This document shows, in pieces, positions 1 to 6,265 of a stretch of DNA of 8,399 nucleotides; the first letter of the stretch is position 1, and every line of letters starts with the position of its first letter. This DNA is from Sphingomonadaceae bacterium (GTDB lineage Bacteria; Pseudomonadota; Alphaproteobacteria; Sphingomonadales; Sphingomonadaceae), in contig JACFNY010000071.1 in assembly GCA_019454625.1 (NCBI GenBank), positions 1-8,399 of the forward strand, written 5' to 3'. The translations under genes were made by a program, and so were the position numbers. The notes below the pieces were generated by a model, which saw only the letters and a program-made list of their open reading frames with translations, did no database searches and had not been told where the DNA came from.

Positions 1-1473
1 GCGCTGATGTGGGCCGTGTGCCTTCTCGGCTGGGTGTTCGTGGCGACGATCCCGAACACCTATGAATCGCGCGCCCGCGTCTACGTCGACTGGGCGTCGC
101 TGATCCCGGAGAAGCTCGGATACCAGGGCGCGAACCTGCTCCGGCAGGTGGACGTCGTCCGGCGCACGCTGACGTCGCGCGTGAACATGGAGAAAGTCGT
201 TCGCCGCACCGAGCTCGACGTCGGCATCGACAGCGACCGGGAGCTGGACGAGCTCATCAAGCGGATGACGAACAACATCTCCGTGCAGAGCCAGCAGGCC
301 GACCTGTTCACCATTGTCTACAAGTCGGACGATCCGTCGCGCAGCAACGCCCAGAACGCCAACCTCGCGCGGCGCGTCGTCGACAACCTCATCCAGATCT
401 TCATGGAAGAGAACGTCGCGTCCGACCGCGACGACATCAACGAGGCGATCCGCTTCTTCGAGGACCAACTCGCCGAGCGCGAGCGTCAGCTCGAGCAAGC
501 GGAGCGGCGCAAGGCGGAGTTCGAGGAGAAATACCTCGGCATGTTGCCGGGGCAGGGCAACATCACGACGCGCCTGACCTCGGCGCGGACCGACCTCGAT
601 CGTGTCGAGATCGAGCTTGCGCAGGCCCGGAACTCGCTCCTGGCGCTGCAACGGCAGATCGGCGGAACGCCGTCGACCATCAACGCCCCCTCGTTCGTCA
701 TCGAGGGCGCGATGACATCGAGCCCGACGCAGCAGCAGATCGCGGCGCTGGGCCGCAGCCTCAGCGACATGTACGCACGCGGCTGGACCGACCAGCACCC
801 CGACGTCGTCGCCACCAAGGCGCAGGTCCGCCGGCTGGAGCAGCAGGCCGCCCGCGAGGCGAAGGACCCCGAGCTTCGCCAGCAGGCCGCGCAGGCGAAC
901 CCGGTCTATGTCAACTTGAGAAGCATGGTGTTCGAGCGCCAGTCCGCCGTCGCGGCGCTCGAGGCGCGCAGGGCGCAACTGCAGAACGCCATTTCCGAGA
1001 TGGCGTCGCGGCAGGTCCAGCAGCCGGGCATCGTCGCCGAGCAGGCCAAGCTGAACCGCGACTACGAGGTGTTGCAGTCGCAGTATAATCAGCTGCTGAA
1101 GTCGCGTGAGGAAATCCGCCTCAGGAGTGATGTCGAGACCAAGACGCAGCAGGTGAAGTTCCGCGTCGTCGATCCGCCCTCGCAGCCGCGCGAGCCGATC
1201 GCGCCGAACCGCCCGCTCTACCTCAGCCTCGTGCTGCTGGTCGGCCTCGGCGCGGGCGCCGCGCTCTCCTTCCTGCTGAGCCAGCTGCACACGACCTACA
1301 TCACGGCGGCGCAGCTCGAGAAACGCTTCGACTATCCGGTGCTGGGTTCGGTCACGGAGATCGTCTCGGACAACCAGCGCGCCCAGAACAGGGTGTGGCT
1401 CTGGGGGTTCGGCGTGCTGAGCCTGGGGCTCATCGTGATCTATCTTGCCCTGCTGCTGTATGAACTCGTTTAA
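1..1473 (+). CDS. XrtA-type polysaccharide chain-length determinant (Wzz/GNVR family), 5' end missing
   Basis: Inner-membrane polysaccharide co-polymerase predicted to set exopolysaccharide chain length. The reading frame is open from base 1. The first ATG (base 7) lies inside the first membrane helix, so the true start is upstream; the visible part is about 490 residues. Numbering from that ATG: rest of TM1 at 1-15; Wzz-type periplasmic start 'YESRARVYVDW' at 19-29; long charged helices likely to form coiled coils at about 143-178, 190-218 and 310-380; a GNVR-like 'LNRDYEVLQSQYNQLL' at 349-364; the proline-rich stretch before the second helix ('VVDPPSQPREPIAPNRP') at 387-403; TM2 at about 404-425; and a third hydrophobic segment at 464-485, just before the C-terminus. 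There is no P-loop kinase domain; that function is in the next gene, 38 bases downstream. Architecture matches the PEP-CTERM chain-length family (TIGR03007, from memory). Family call is strong; the exact polymer is unknown. Confidence 0.93.
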   Translation, partial: ALMWAVCLLGWVFVATIPNTYESRARVYVDWASLIPEKLGYQGANLLRQVDVVRRTLTSRVNMEKVVRRTELDVGIDSDRELDELIKRMTNNISVQSQQADLFTIVYKSDDPSRSNAQNANLARRVVDNLIQIFMEENVASDRDDINEAIRFFEDQLAERERQLEQAERRKAEFEEKYLGMLPGQGNITTRLTSARTDLDRVEIELAQARNSLLALQRQIGGTPSTINAPSFVIEGAMTSSPTQQQIAALGRSLSDMYARGWTDQHPDVVATKAQVRRLEQQAAREAKDPELRQQAAQANPVYVNLRSMVFERQSAVAALEARRAQLQNAISEMASRQVQQPGIVAEQAKLNRDYEVLQSQYNQLLKSREEIRLRSDVETKTQQVKFRVVDPPSQPREPIAPNRPLYLSLVLLVGLGAGAALSFLLSQLHTTYITAAQLEKRFDYPVLGSVTEIVSDNQRAQNRVWLWGFGVLSLGLIVIYLALLLYELV

Positions 1474-1496
1474 CGCACCGGCTTTTGCCGCGTGCG
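1474..1496 (+). other. Intergenic stem-loop between chain-length gene and kinase gene
   Basis: Directly after the TAA stop, CGCAC (1474-1478) pairs with GTGCG (1492-1496), and CGGC (1479-1482) pairs with GCCG (1487-1490). This closes a TTTT tetraloop at 1483-1486, with a single bulged C at 1491. That gives nine base pairs, seven of them G-C. No T-run follows, so it is not a classical intrinsic terminator. The ribosome binding site of the next gene starts two bases beyond it. Possible roles are protection of the upstream mRNA 3' end, an RNase processing point or partial attenuation. The pairing is seen in the sequence; the function is inferred. Confidence 0.45.
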
Positions 1497-1497
1497 C

Positions 1498-1503
1498 GGA
1501 AGG
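1498..1503 (+). promoter_or_regulatory. Ribosome binding site fixing the kinase start
   Basis: GGAAGG lies 8 bases before the ATG at 1512, a good Shine-Dalgarno match and spacing. It favours 1512 over the in-frame TTG at 1485, which would add nine residues and would begin inside the loop of the 1474-1496 stem-loop. Confidence 0.7.
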
Positions 1504-1511
1504 TAAAGAAG

Positions 1512-2537
1512 ATGAGTGAAGAGAAACCGTCCGGAACGCCGCGCGCCTCGCTGCTTGAGCGGGCCGCCGGACGGCTTGACCAGGGCGTGGCCGCGAAGCC
1601 CGAGGCGTCGCGTCCGGCCGTGGTGCCGGCGGCCGCTCCGGCCCCGCGCGCTCCGGCCCCCCATGCTCCGGCCCCCCGCGCGCCTGCGCCCACGCCCGCA
1701 GCCGCGACGCCGGTATCCGCGGCGCCGCAGCCGCAGTCCGCGCCGCAATTCGCCACGCCCGAAACGCCCGTGGTCCATCTGCCCGCGGACGACGGCAGCC
1801 GCACCAGCCGCCGCGGCGTCATCGACCTCTCCGAACTCCGCGATCTCGGCTACGTGGTGCCGGACGCGCCCGCGACGGCCACCGCCGAGGAGTTCCGCAT
1901 CGTCAAGCGGCAGCTCCTGATCAACGCGATGGCGCGCGGCGAGAACGAGATCCGCAACGGCAATCTCATTCTGGTGTGCTCGGCGCAGCCCAACGAGGGC
2001 AAGACCTTCTGCGCCACCAACCTCGCGCTTTCGATCGCTTCCGAGCGCGACCTCACGGTCCTGCTCGTCGACGCGGACTTCGCCAAGCCCGAGATCCTAT
2101 CGACGCTCGGCCTCGAAGGCGGCAAGGGCCTGATCGACGTGATCGCCGATCCGTCGCTCGACCTGTCCGACTGCCTCATTCGCACCAACATCGAGAACCT
2201 CTCCGTGCTGCCCGCCGGGCGCCAGCACAACCTGACGACCGAGCTGCTCGCGTCGGAGCGCATGGGCGACATGGTCGAGGAGATCGCCAAGCGCTACAGC
2301 GACCGCATCGTCATTTTCGATTCCCCGCCCGCGCTGGCGTCGTCGGCCGCCTCGGTGCTCGCCATGCACGTGGGCCAGGTGATGTTCGTGGTCGAGGCCG
2401 AGAACACGCGCGAGACGGAGCTTCGCGACGGTTTGTCGCTGATGAACGGCTGCGAGCACGTGCAACTGCTCCTCAACAAGGTACGCTATGCCGGTGTCGG
2501 CAGGCGCTTCGGGACGTATTACGGTTATGGAAGCTGA
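1512..2537 (+). CDS. XrtA-associated BY-kinase-like tyrosine autokinase (CpsD/Wzc C-domain type)
   Basis: Cytoplasmic P-loop ATPase of 341 residues, predicted to autophosphorylate on C-terminal tyrosines and control the Wzz-like protein encoded just upstream. Residues 1-100 are a low-complexity Ala/Pro-rich tail with four APAPx repeats (42-61). A short conserved lead-in 'GVIDLSELRDLGYVVP' (102-117) precedes the kinase core. Walker A is 'SAQPNEGKTFCATN' (157-170), Walker A' is 'VLLVDADFAKPE' (183-194), and the Walker B-like strand is 'IVIFDSPPAL' (266-275). The C-terminus 'TYYGYGS' holds Tyr336, Tyr337 and Tyr339, a short version of the usual tyrosine cluster. Separate Wzz and kinase genes resemble the CpsC/CpsD split rather than the fused Wzc layout. 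It fits the PEP-CTERM tyrosine kinase group (TIGR03018, from memory). The start is set by GGAAGG at 1498-1503. The end overlaps the next gene. Kinase activity itself is inferred; MinD/ParA-like relatives lack it. Confidence 0.92.
   Translation: MSEEKPSGTPRASLLERAAGRLDQGVAAKPEASRPAVVPAAAPAPRAPAPHAPAPRAPAPTPAAATPVSAAPQPQSAPQFATPETPVVHLPADDGSRTSRRGVIDLSELRDLGYVVPDAPATATAEEFRIVKRQLLINAMARGENEIRNGNLILVCSAQPNEGKTFCATNLALSIASERDLTVLLVDADFAKPEILSTLGLEGGKGLIDVIADPSLDLSDCLIRTNIENLSVLPAGRQHNLTTELLASERMGDMVEEIAKRYSDRIVIFDSPPALASSAASVLAMHVGQVMFVVEAENTRETELRDGLSLMNGCEHVQLLLNKVRYAGVGRRFGTYYGYGS
1635..1694 (+). repeat. 15-base tandem repeat coding APAPx in the kinase N-terminal linker
   Basis: Three near-identical 15-base units start at 1635, 1650 and 1665 (core GCTCCGGCCCC), followed by a degenerate fourth at 1680-1694. 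They encode APAPR, APAPH, APAPR and APAPT. The unit length is a multiple of three, so copy-number change would lengthen or shorten the flexible linker without breaking the frame. Confidence 0.75.
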
Positions 2538-4236
2538 CGTGACGGGCACTTTGACGACGGGCGGCGGGAGCCGCGAATACAGGCGCCGCCGAACGCTGGC
2601 GGCGACCGGGATGGTGGTGTCGGTGCTGACGGCGATGATGCCCTCGTCGGCGTCCGCCGATGTCGAGATCAACCCGTTCGTGTCGCTCCGGCAGGTCGTG
2701 TCGGACGGGAAAAACCGTGACGGGCGGGGATGGCTGGAAGCCGGCGCCGGCTTCGCCGCCCTGCTCGATACGAACCGGGTCGAGGGCAAGCTCGGCTATC
2801 GCTACGCACGCCGGATCGAGGAATTCGGCAACATCAACCGGAAGAACCGTCACTATGCGAACGCCGACGTGCGGGCGGAGGTGATCGAAGATTTCCTGAT
2901 GATCAATGCCGGGGGCACGGCGTCGCAGTACACGACGGACATGCGCGGCTTCAATGCCGTCAACCCCGACGACGAGAGCGGCAACCAGACGCAGATCTTT
3001 TCAGGCTACGTGGAACCGAGCATCCACCAGCGCCTCGGCGATTTCGCGACGTTCCAGGGCCGCTACCGGCTCGGCGCCGTGTCCGCCGACTCGCCGCGCG
3101 AGGGCTTCACCAATCCCGGCAGCATCGGGCTCGACCCCAGCGACGGTATCGGCTCGCGGCTCAGCGATTCCATCACGCAGAGCGCAGGCGTGACGCTCGC
3201 CTCGACGCGTGCGACCAACACGATCAACTGGTCGCTCGACGCGCAGGCCACGCACGAGGACGTCGATCAGCTCGATCAGAAGTACCGCGGCTACAGCGCC
3301 GGCGGCGAGCTTGGCTTCCGCGTGTCGCGCAAGCTGGAGCTTCTTGGCAGCGCCGGCTACGAAGACATTGAGAATACTCAAGATAGCATTCTCTTCGATC
3401 CGATCACCGGCTTGCCGGACCTCGACGATAACGGACGTTTCCAGATCGACCCGACGATGCCGCGACGGACGGCCTACGATTTCAGCGGCATGTACTGGAA
3501 TGCGGGCTTTCGCTATACGCCGTCGCGCCGCACGTCGCTCGAATTCCGGGCGGGCGAGCGCTACGGTTCGGCGAACTTCTTCTTCAACTTCAACCATCGC
3601 TCGCGCAACGGCATGTCCGTGCGCGCCAACTTCCGGCAGACGCTGAACAGCTTCAGTCGCCTGCTCACCCTCTACGAGAACGGCGTACCCGTCGGCATGA
3701 CGCGTGTCGGAGGTCTTGATCAGCTTGGTGTTCCGTTCTGCTTCATCGGTATCGACCCGGAATCGGATGATGGCGATTGCCTCGGCGGGTTCACGCAATC
3801 GCTGACACCGGCGACGTTCAAGTCCGATCGCGGGCTGCTGATGGTTTCCCGCAGGCTCGAGGCGCTGACATGGTCAGCATCGGTCTACTACGACAGACGC
3901 CGCTACGTGGATGCGCAGCAATTGCAGGCACCCACGCAGGCTGAACTGCCGACGGGCCTTTTCGGGCACGATGAATCCTTCGGCGTGCGCGGGCGCGTCG
4001 TGCTTCGGCTCGGCGATCTCCAGTCGCTCGGCTTCGATGCGCTGCTGGCGCGCAACAGCTATGCGCTGTCGGCCCAGCGCAAGGACACGCAGGTCACGGT
4101 CGGCACGCAGTATTCGCGGCGGCTGAGCAAGAATCTGCGCGGCAATGCCTCGCTCTATGGAACCCAGCGCTTCAGCGAAGGCTATCAGGATACGTCATCC
4201 TTCACGGCTTCCGTGGGCGTGAGATACAATTTCTGA
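2527..4236 (+). CDS. Exopolysaccharide-locus outer-membrane beta-barrel protein
   Basis: Predicted exported outer-membrane barrel of 569 residues. From the ATG at 2527 the N-terminus has an arginine cluster (19-22), a hydrophobic stretch (about 23-38) and a signal peptidase I-type site 'SASA|D' (cleavage after 44). The mature part alternates polar and hydrophobic residues in many short strands ending in Tyr/Phe, with turn-rich Asp/Gly/Asn loops, and closes with 'ASVGVRYNF', a terminal Phe as expected for BAM-inserted proteins. It has only two cysteines (Cys405, Cys418), 13 residues apart in one predicted loop. It resembles the large beta-barrel proteins often found in PEP-CTERM loci (TIGR03016 or BBP2-like; subfamily not settled by eye). 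Start choice: 2527 overlaps the kinase gene by 11 bases and gives a normal signal peptide; an upstream ATG at 2488, with AAGG at 2478-2481, would add 13 residues and overlap by 50. Role is unproven: a porin-like exit for polysaccharide, or a structural anchor. Confidence 0.82.
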   Translation: MEADVTGTLTTGGGSREYRRRRTLAATGMVVSVLTAMMPSSASADVEINPFVSLRQVVSDGKNRDGRGWLEAGAGFAALLDTNRVEGKLGYRYARRIEEFGNINRKNRHYANADVRAEVIEDFLMINAGGTASQYTTDMRGFNAVNPDDESGNQTQIFSGYVEPSIHQRLGDFATFQGRYRLGAVSADSPREGFTNPGSIGLDPSDGIGSRLSDSITQSAGVTLASTRATNTINWSLDAQATHEDVDQLDQKYRGYSAGGELGFRVSRKLELLGSAGYEDIENTQDSILFDPITGLPDLDDNGRFQIDPTMPRRTAYDFSGMYWNAGFRYTPSRRTSLEFRAGERYGSANFFFNFNHRSRNGMSVRANFRQTLNSFSRLLTLYENGVPVGMTRVGGLDQLGVPFCFIGIDPESDDGDCLGGFTQSLTPATFKSDRGLLMVSRRLEALTWSASVYYDRRRYVDAQQLQAPTQAELPTGLFGHDESFGVRGRVVLRLGDLQSLGFDALLARNSYALSAQRKDTQVTVGTQYSRRLSKNLRGNASLYGTQRFSEGYQDTSSFTASVGVRYNF

Positions 4237-4247
4237 TGGCGGATTGA

Positions 4248-4289
4248 CGGAAACGTCACGACTACGAGGTAAGCCGGGGGACGTTTTCG
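4248..4289 (+). other. Stem-loop filling the gap before the ATPase gene
   Basis: CGGAAACGTC (4248-4257) pairs over ten positions with GACGTTTTCG (4280-4289). Nine pairs are Watson-Crick and one is G-T (4250/4287). The loop is 22 bases and G-rich near its 3' side. No T-run follows the stem, so an intrinsic terminator is unlikely. It sits between the barrel stop (4236) and the ATPase start (4308), in the longest gap of the window. It may be a processing or stability element or a translation control point. The weak purine-rich AGG (4298-4300) used for the next gene lies outside the stem. Confidence 0.4.
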
Positions 4290-4307
4290 AGGAACACAGG
4301 CACGAGC

Positions 4308-5390
4308 ATGTACACCGAGTTCTACAACCTGAACGGACGCCCGTTCCAGCTGACGCCTGATCCGCGCTTCTACGTCGACACGCAGACGCACCGGAAAGCG
4401 ATGGCCTACCTCACCTACGGCCTCGGCCAGGGCGAGGGCTTCATCATCATCACCGGCGACGTCGGCGCGGGCAAAACGACGCTGGTCGGCCGCCTGCTGC
4501 AAACTATCGACCGCTCGAAGCTCGTCGTCGCCAACATCGTCACCTCGCTCGTCGATGCCGACAACCTCCTGAAGATGATCGCCACGGGCCTCGGCATCAA
4601 CGCCGAGAACCTGGACGTGGCGACGCTGCTGACCCGCATCGAGAATTTCCTGCGCGTGCAGCACCAGCAGGGCCGCCGCGTGCTGCTGATCGTCGACGAG
4701 GCGCAGAACCTGCCGATCGGCTCGCTCGAACAGCTTCGGATGCTCTCGAACTTCAGCGCCGGCGCGCAGCCGCTCAGCCAGACGATCCTGCTCGGCCAGC
4801 CGGAATTCCGCGAGAAGCTCGCCAATTCGTCGGAGCTCGAGCAGCTCCGCCAGCGCGTCATCGCCTCGCACCACCTGGAGCCGATGCGCCGCGACGAGAT
4901 CCCGGCCTATGTCGAGAACCGGCTGGCGCTGTGCGGCTGGTCGGGCGACCCGACCTTCACCGACGACGCCTACGACGCGCTTTTCGATTATTCGGGCGGC
5001 GTGCCGCGCAAGCTGAACAATTTGTGCGCGCGCGTGCTGCTGTTCGGCGCGCTCGAGGAGAAGCACGAGATCGACGAGACGATCGTGCGCGAGGTGACCG
5101 ACGACCTGCAGCGCGACAACGCGCCGCGCGACCGCGAGAAGATCATCCAGCCGAACAGCGCCTCGCTGGCGGCCGTCCCCGCTGCCGCGCCGCAGGTGCA
5201 GCCGGTGGCCGGGATCGGCGGCGGGGCGGCCGCGACGATCGACGACCGGCTGATCGCACGTATCGACCGCCTTGAACATTATGCTTCAGAAAACGACCGT
5301 AACCTACGGCAGGTGTTGAGGATTCTTTCCGATCTCGTGGAGCAGAACGAGGTCGAGCGCGGCCCCTACGGCGTCAGCCGAAGCGCATGA
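4308..5390 (+). CDS. XrtA/PEP-CTERM-associated ExeA-like AAA ATPase
   Basis: Probably cytoplasmic P-loop ATPase of 360 residues, related to ExeA/GspA of type II secretion and to the PEP-CTERM locus ATPase group (TIGR03015, from memory). The N-terminus 'MYTEFYNLNGRPFQLTPDPR' is the family signature and supports the start. Walker A is 'GDVGAGKTT' (50-58), Walker B 'LLIVDEAQ' (126-133), a sensor 1-like strand 'ILLGQPE' (160-166), an arginine-rich 'LRQRV' (180-184) in the finger region, and a sensor 2-like 'GGVPRKLNNLC' (230-240). After about residue 270 come an Ala/Pro-rich linker (about 282-310) and a charged helix (about 311-349), likely a coiled coil. I see no transmembrane helix or peptidoglycan-binding domain of the kind in full-length ExeA. 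The last four bases (ATGA) overlap the deacetylase start. The likely job is driving assembly or opening of an envelope component; the partner is unknown, though the preceding barrel protein is a candidate. Confidence 0.92.
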   Translation: MYTEFYNLNGRPFQLTPDPRFYVDTQTHRKAMAYLTYGLGQGEGFIIITGDVGAGKTTLVGRLLQTIDRSKLVVANIVTSLVDADNLLKMIATGLGINAENLDVATLLTRIENFLRVQHQQGRRVLLIVDEAQNLPIGSLEQLRMLSNFSAGAQPLSQTILLGQPEFREKLANSSELEQLRQRVIASHHLEPMRRDEIPAYVENRLALCGWSGDPTFTDDAYDALFDYSGGVPRKLNNLCARVLLFGALEEKHEIDETIVREVTDDLQRDNAPRDREKIIQPNSASLAAVPAAAPQVQPVAGIGGGAAATIDDRLIARIDRLEHYASENDRNLRQVLRILSDLVEQNEVERGPYGVSRSA

Positions 5391-6265
5391 GCGGCGCCGT
5401 GGCGAACCGCGGCGTCTGCAATGCGATGTCGGTCGACGTGGAGGAGCACTTCCAGGTCGGCGCGTTCGAAACGACCATCCGCCGCGAGGACTGGCCGCGC
5501 TGGGACAGCCGCGTCGTCCGCAACACCGAGCGCGCGCTTCAGCTCTTCGCCGACAAGGGTGTCTCGGCGACCTTCTTCACGCTCGGCTGGGTCGCGGAGC
5601 GCGAACCGGGGTTGCTGCGCCGCATCGTCGAGAACGGCCACGAGATCGCCAACCACGGCTACGCGCACGACCGCGTGCACACGTTCACGCCGGAAAGCTT
5701 CCGCGCCGACATCCGCAAGGCGCGCGCGCTGATCGAGGACGCGGCGGGAGCGGAAGTGAAGGGCTACCGCGCGCCGAGCTTCTCGATCGGCAAGGGCAAC
5801 CGCTGGGCGCTCGAGGTGCTGGCCGAGGAAGGCTACGCCTACAGCTCGTCGGTCGCGCCGATCCGCCACGACCACTACGGCTGGCCGGAAGCGCCGCGCT
5901 TCCCGCACAGGCCGGTGACGGGATCGGACATGGTCGAGGTGCCGGTGACGACGGTGGAGTACGCGGGCCGCCGCATGGCGTGCGGCGGCGGCGGCTTTTT
6001 CCGGCTGCTGCCCTACGGCCTCTCCGAATGGGCCATCGACCGCGTGAACCGCGTCGAGGGGCAGGCGACGGTGTTCTACTTCCACCCGTGGGAGATCGAC
6101 CCGGAGCAGCCCGTGGTGCCGGGCGCGCCGCTCAGGTCGCGCATCCGCCACTATACGAACCTCGATGTCATGGAGGCCAAGCTCGCGCGCCTGCTGGACC
6201 GGTTCCGCTGGGACCGCATGGACCGCGTGTTCCTCGGCCGCGAGACGCTGAAGGCTGCGGCATGA
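5387..6265 (+). CDS. XrtA-associated polysaccharide deacetylase (NodB/CE4 fold)
   Basis: Predicted metal-dependent hydrolase of 292 residues that removes N- or O-acetyl groups from a sugar polymer or lipid-linked precursor. Motif 1 is 'SVDVEEHF' (15-22), with Asp17 as the catalytic/metal Asp candidate. Motif 2 is 'GHEIANHGYAHD' (84-95), with His90 and His94 as the metal pair. Motif 3 is 'GYRAPSFS' (126-133), with Arg128. A late motif 'FYFHPWEID' (230-238) carries His233. It has no signal peptide or membrane helix, so action in the cytoplasm or at the inner membrane face is implied unless export is unusual. This matches the PEP-CTERM deacetylase group (TIGR03006, from memory), which keeps the NAMSVDVE-like start seen at 12-19. 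The start codon overlaps the ATPase stop (ATGA at 5387-5390) with no strong ribosome site, suggesting translational coupling. A second ATG at 5426 (Met14) is possible but would trim conserved lead residues. Substrate unknown. Confidence 0.93.
   Translation: MSGAVANRGVCNAMSVDVEEHFQVGAFETTIRREDWPRWDSRVVRNTERALQLFADKGVSATFFTLGWVAEREPGLLRRIVENGHEIANHGYAHDRVHTFTPESFRADIRKARALIEDAAGAEVKGYRAPSFSIGKGNRWALEVLAEEGYAYSSSVAPIRHDHYGWPEAPRFPHRPVTGSDMVEVPVTTVEYAGRRMACGGGGFFRLLPYGLSEWAIDRVNRVEGQATVFYFHPWEIDPEQPVVPGAPLRSRIRHYTNLDVMEAKLARLLDRFRWDRMDRVFLGRETLKAAA
6251..6254 (+). promoter_or_regulatory. Ribosome binding site for the FemAB-like gene, inside the deacetylase gene
   Basis: AAGG lies 7 bases before the ATG at 6262 and within the final codons of the deacetylase. 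Together with the ATGA overlap (6262-6265), it fixes the start of the next gene rather than the long in-frame upstream extension, which is a shadow reading of the deacetylase gene. Confidence 0.6.

Noticed and set aside
1485..1511. Upstream TTG start for the kinase gene
   Set aside because: It lies inside the loop of the 1474-1496 stem-loop and has no ribosome site, while ATG 1512 has GGAAGG at 8 bases.
3001..3798. Open frame on the - strand (265 codons) opposite the barrel gene
   Set aside because: No motif or plausible start context; the + strand carries a signal peptide, barrel pattern and terminal Phe.
4244..4272. Possible sigma70-type promoter with TTGACG at 4244-4249
   Set aside because: No acceptable -10 box at 16-18 bases (AGGTAA at 4267-4272 is poor), and the stretch is better explained as the stem of the 4248-4289 stem-loop.
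4248..4289. Intrinsic terminator after the barrel gene
   Set aside because: The stem has a long loop and is followed by GAGGAACACAGG, not a T-run.
4185..5279. Long open frame on the - strand (364 codons) opposite the ATPase gene
   Set aside because: Its product is rich in Arg, Val, Asp, His and Leu with no recognisable motif, and the + strand frame has clear ATPase motifs. GC-rich third positions commonly leave such antisense frames open.
5980..6261. Extended N-terminus for the FemAB-like protein from an upstream in-frame ATG
   Set aside because: The extension is an out-of-frame reading of the deacetylase gene with shadow-like Arg/Ala/Pro composition; the ATGA overlap and AAGG support 6262.
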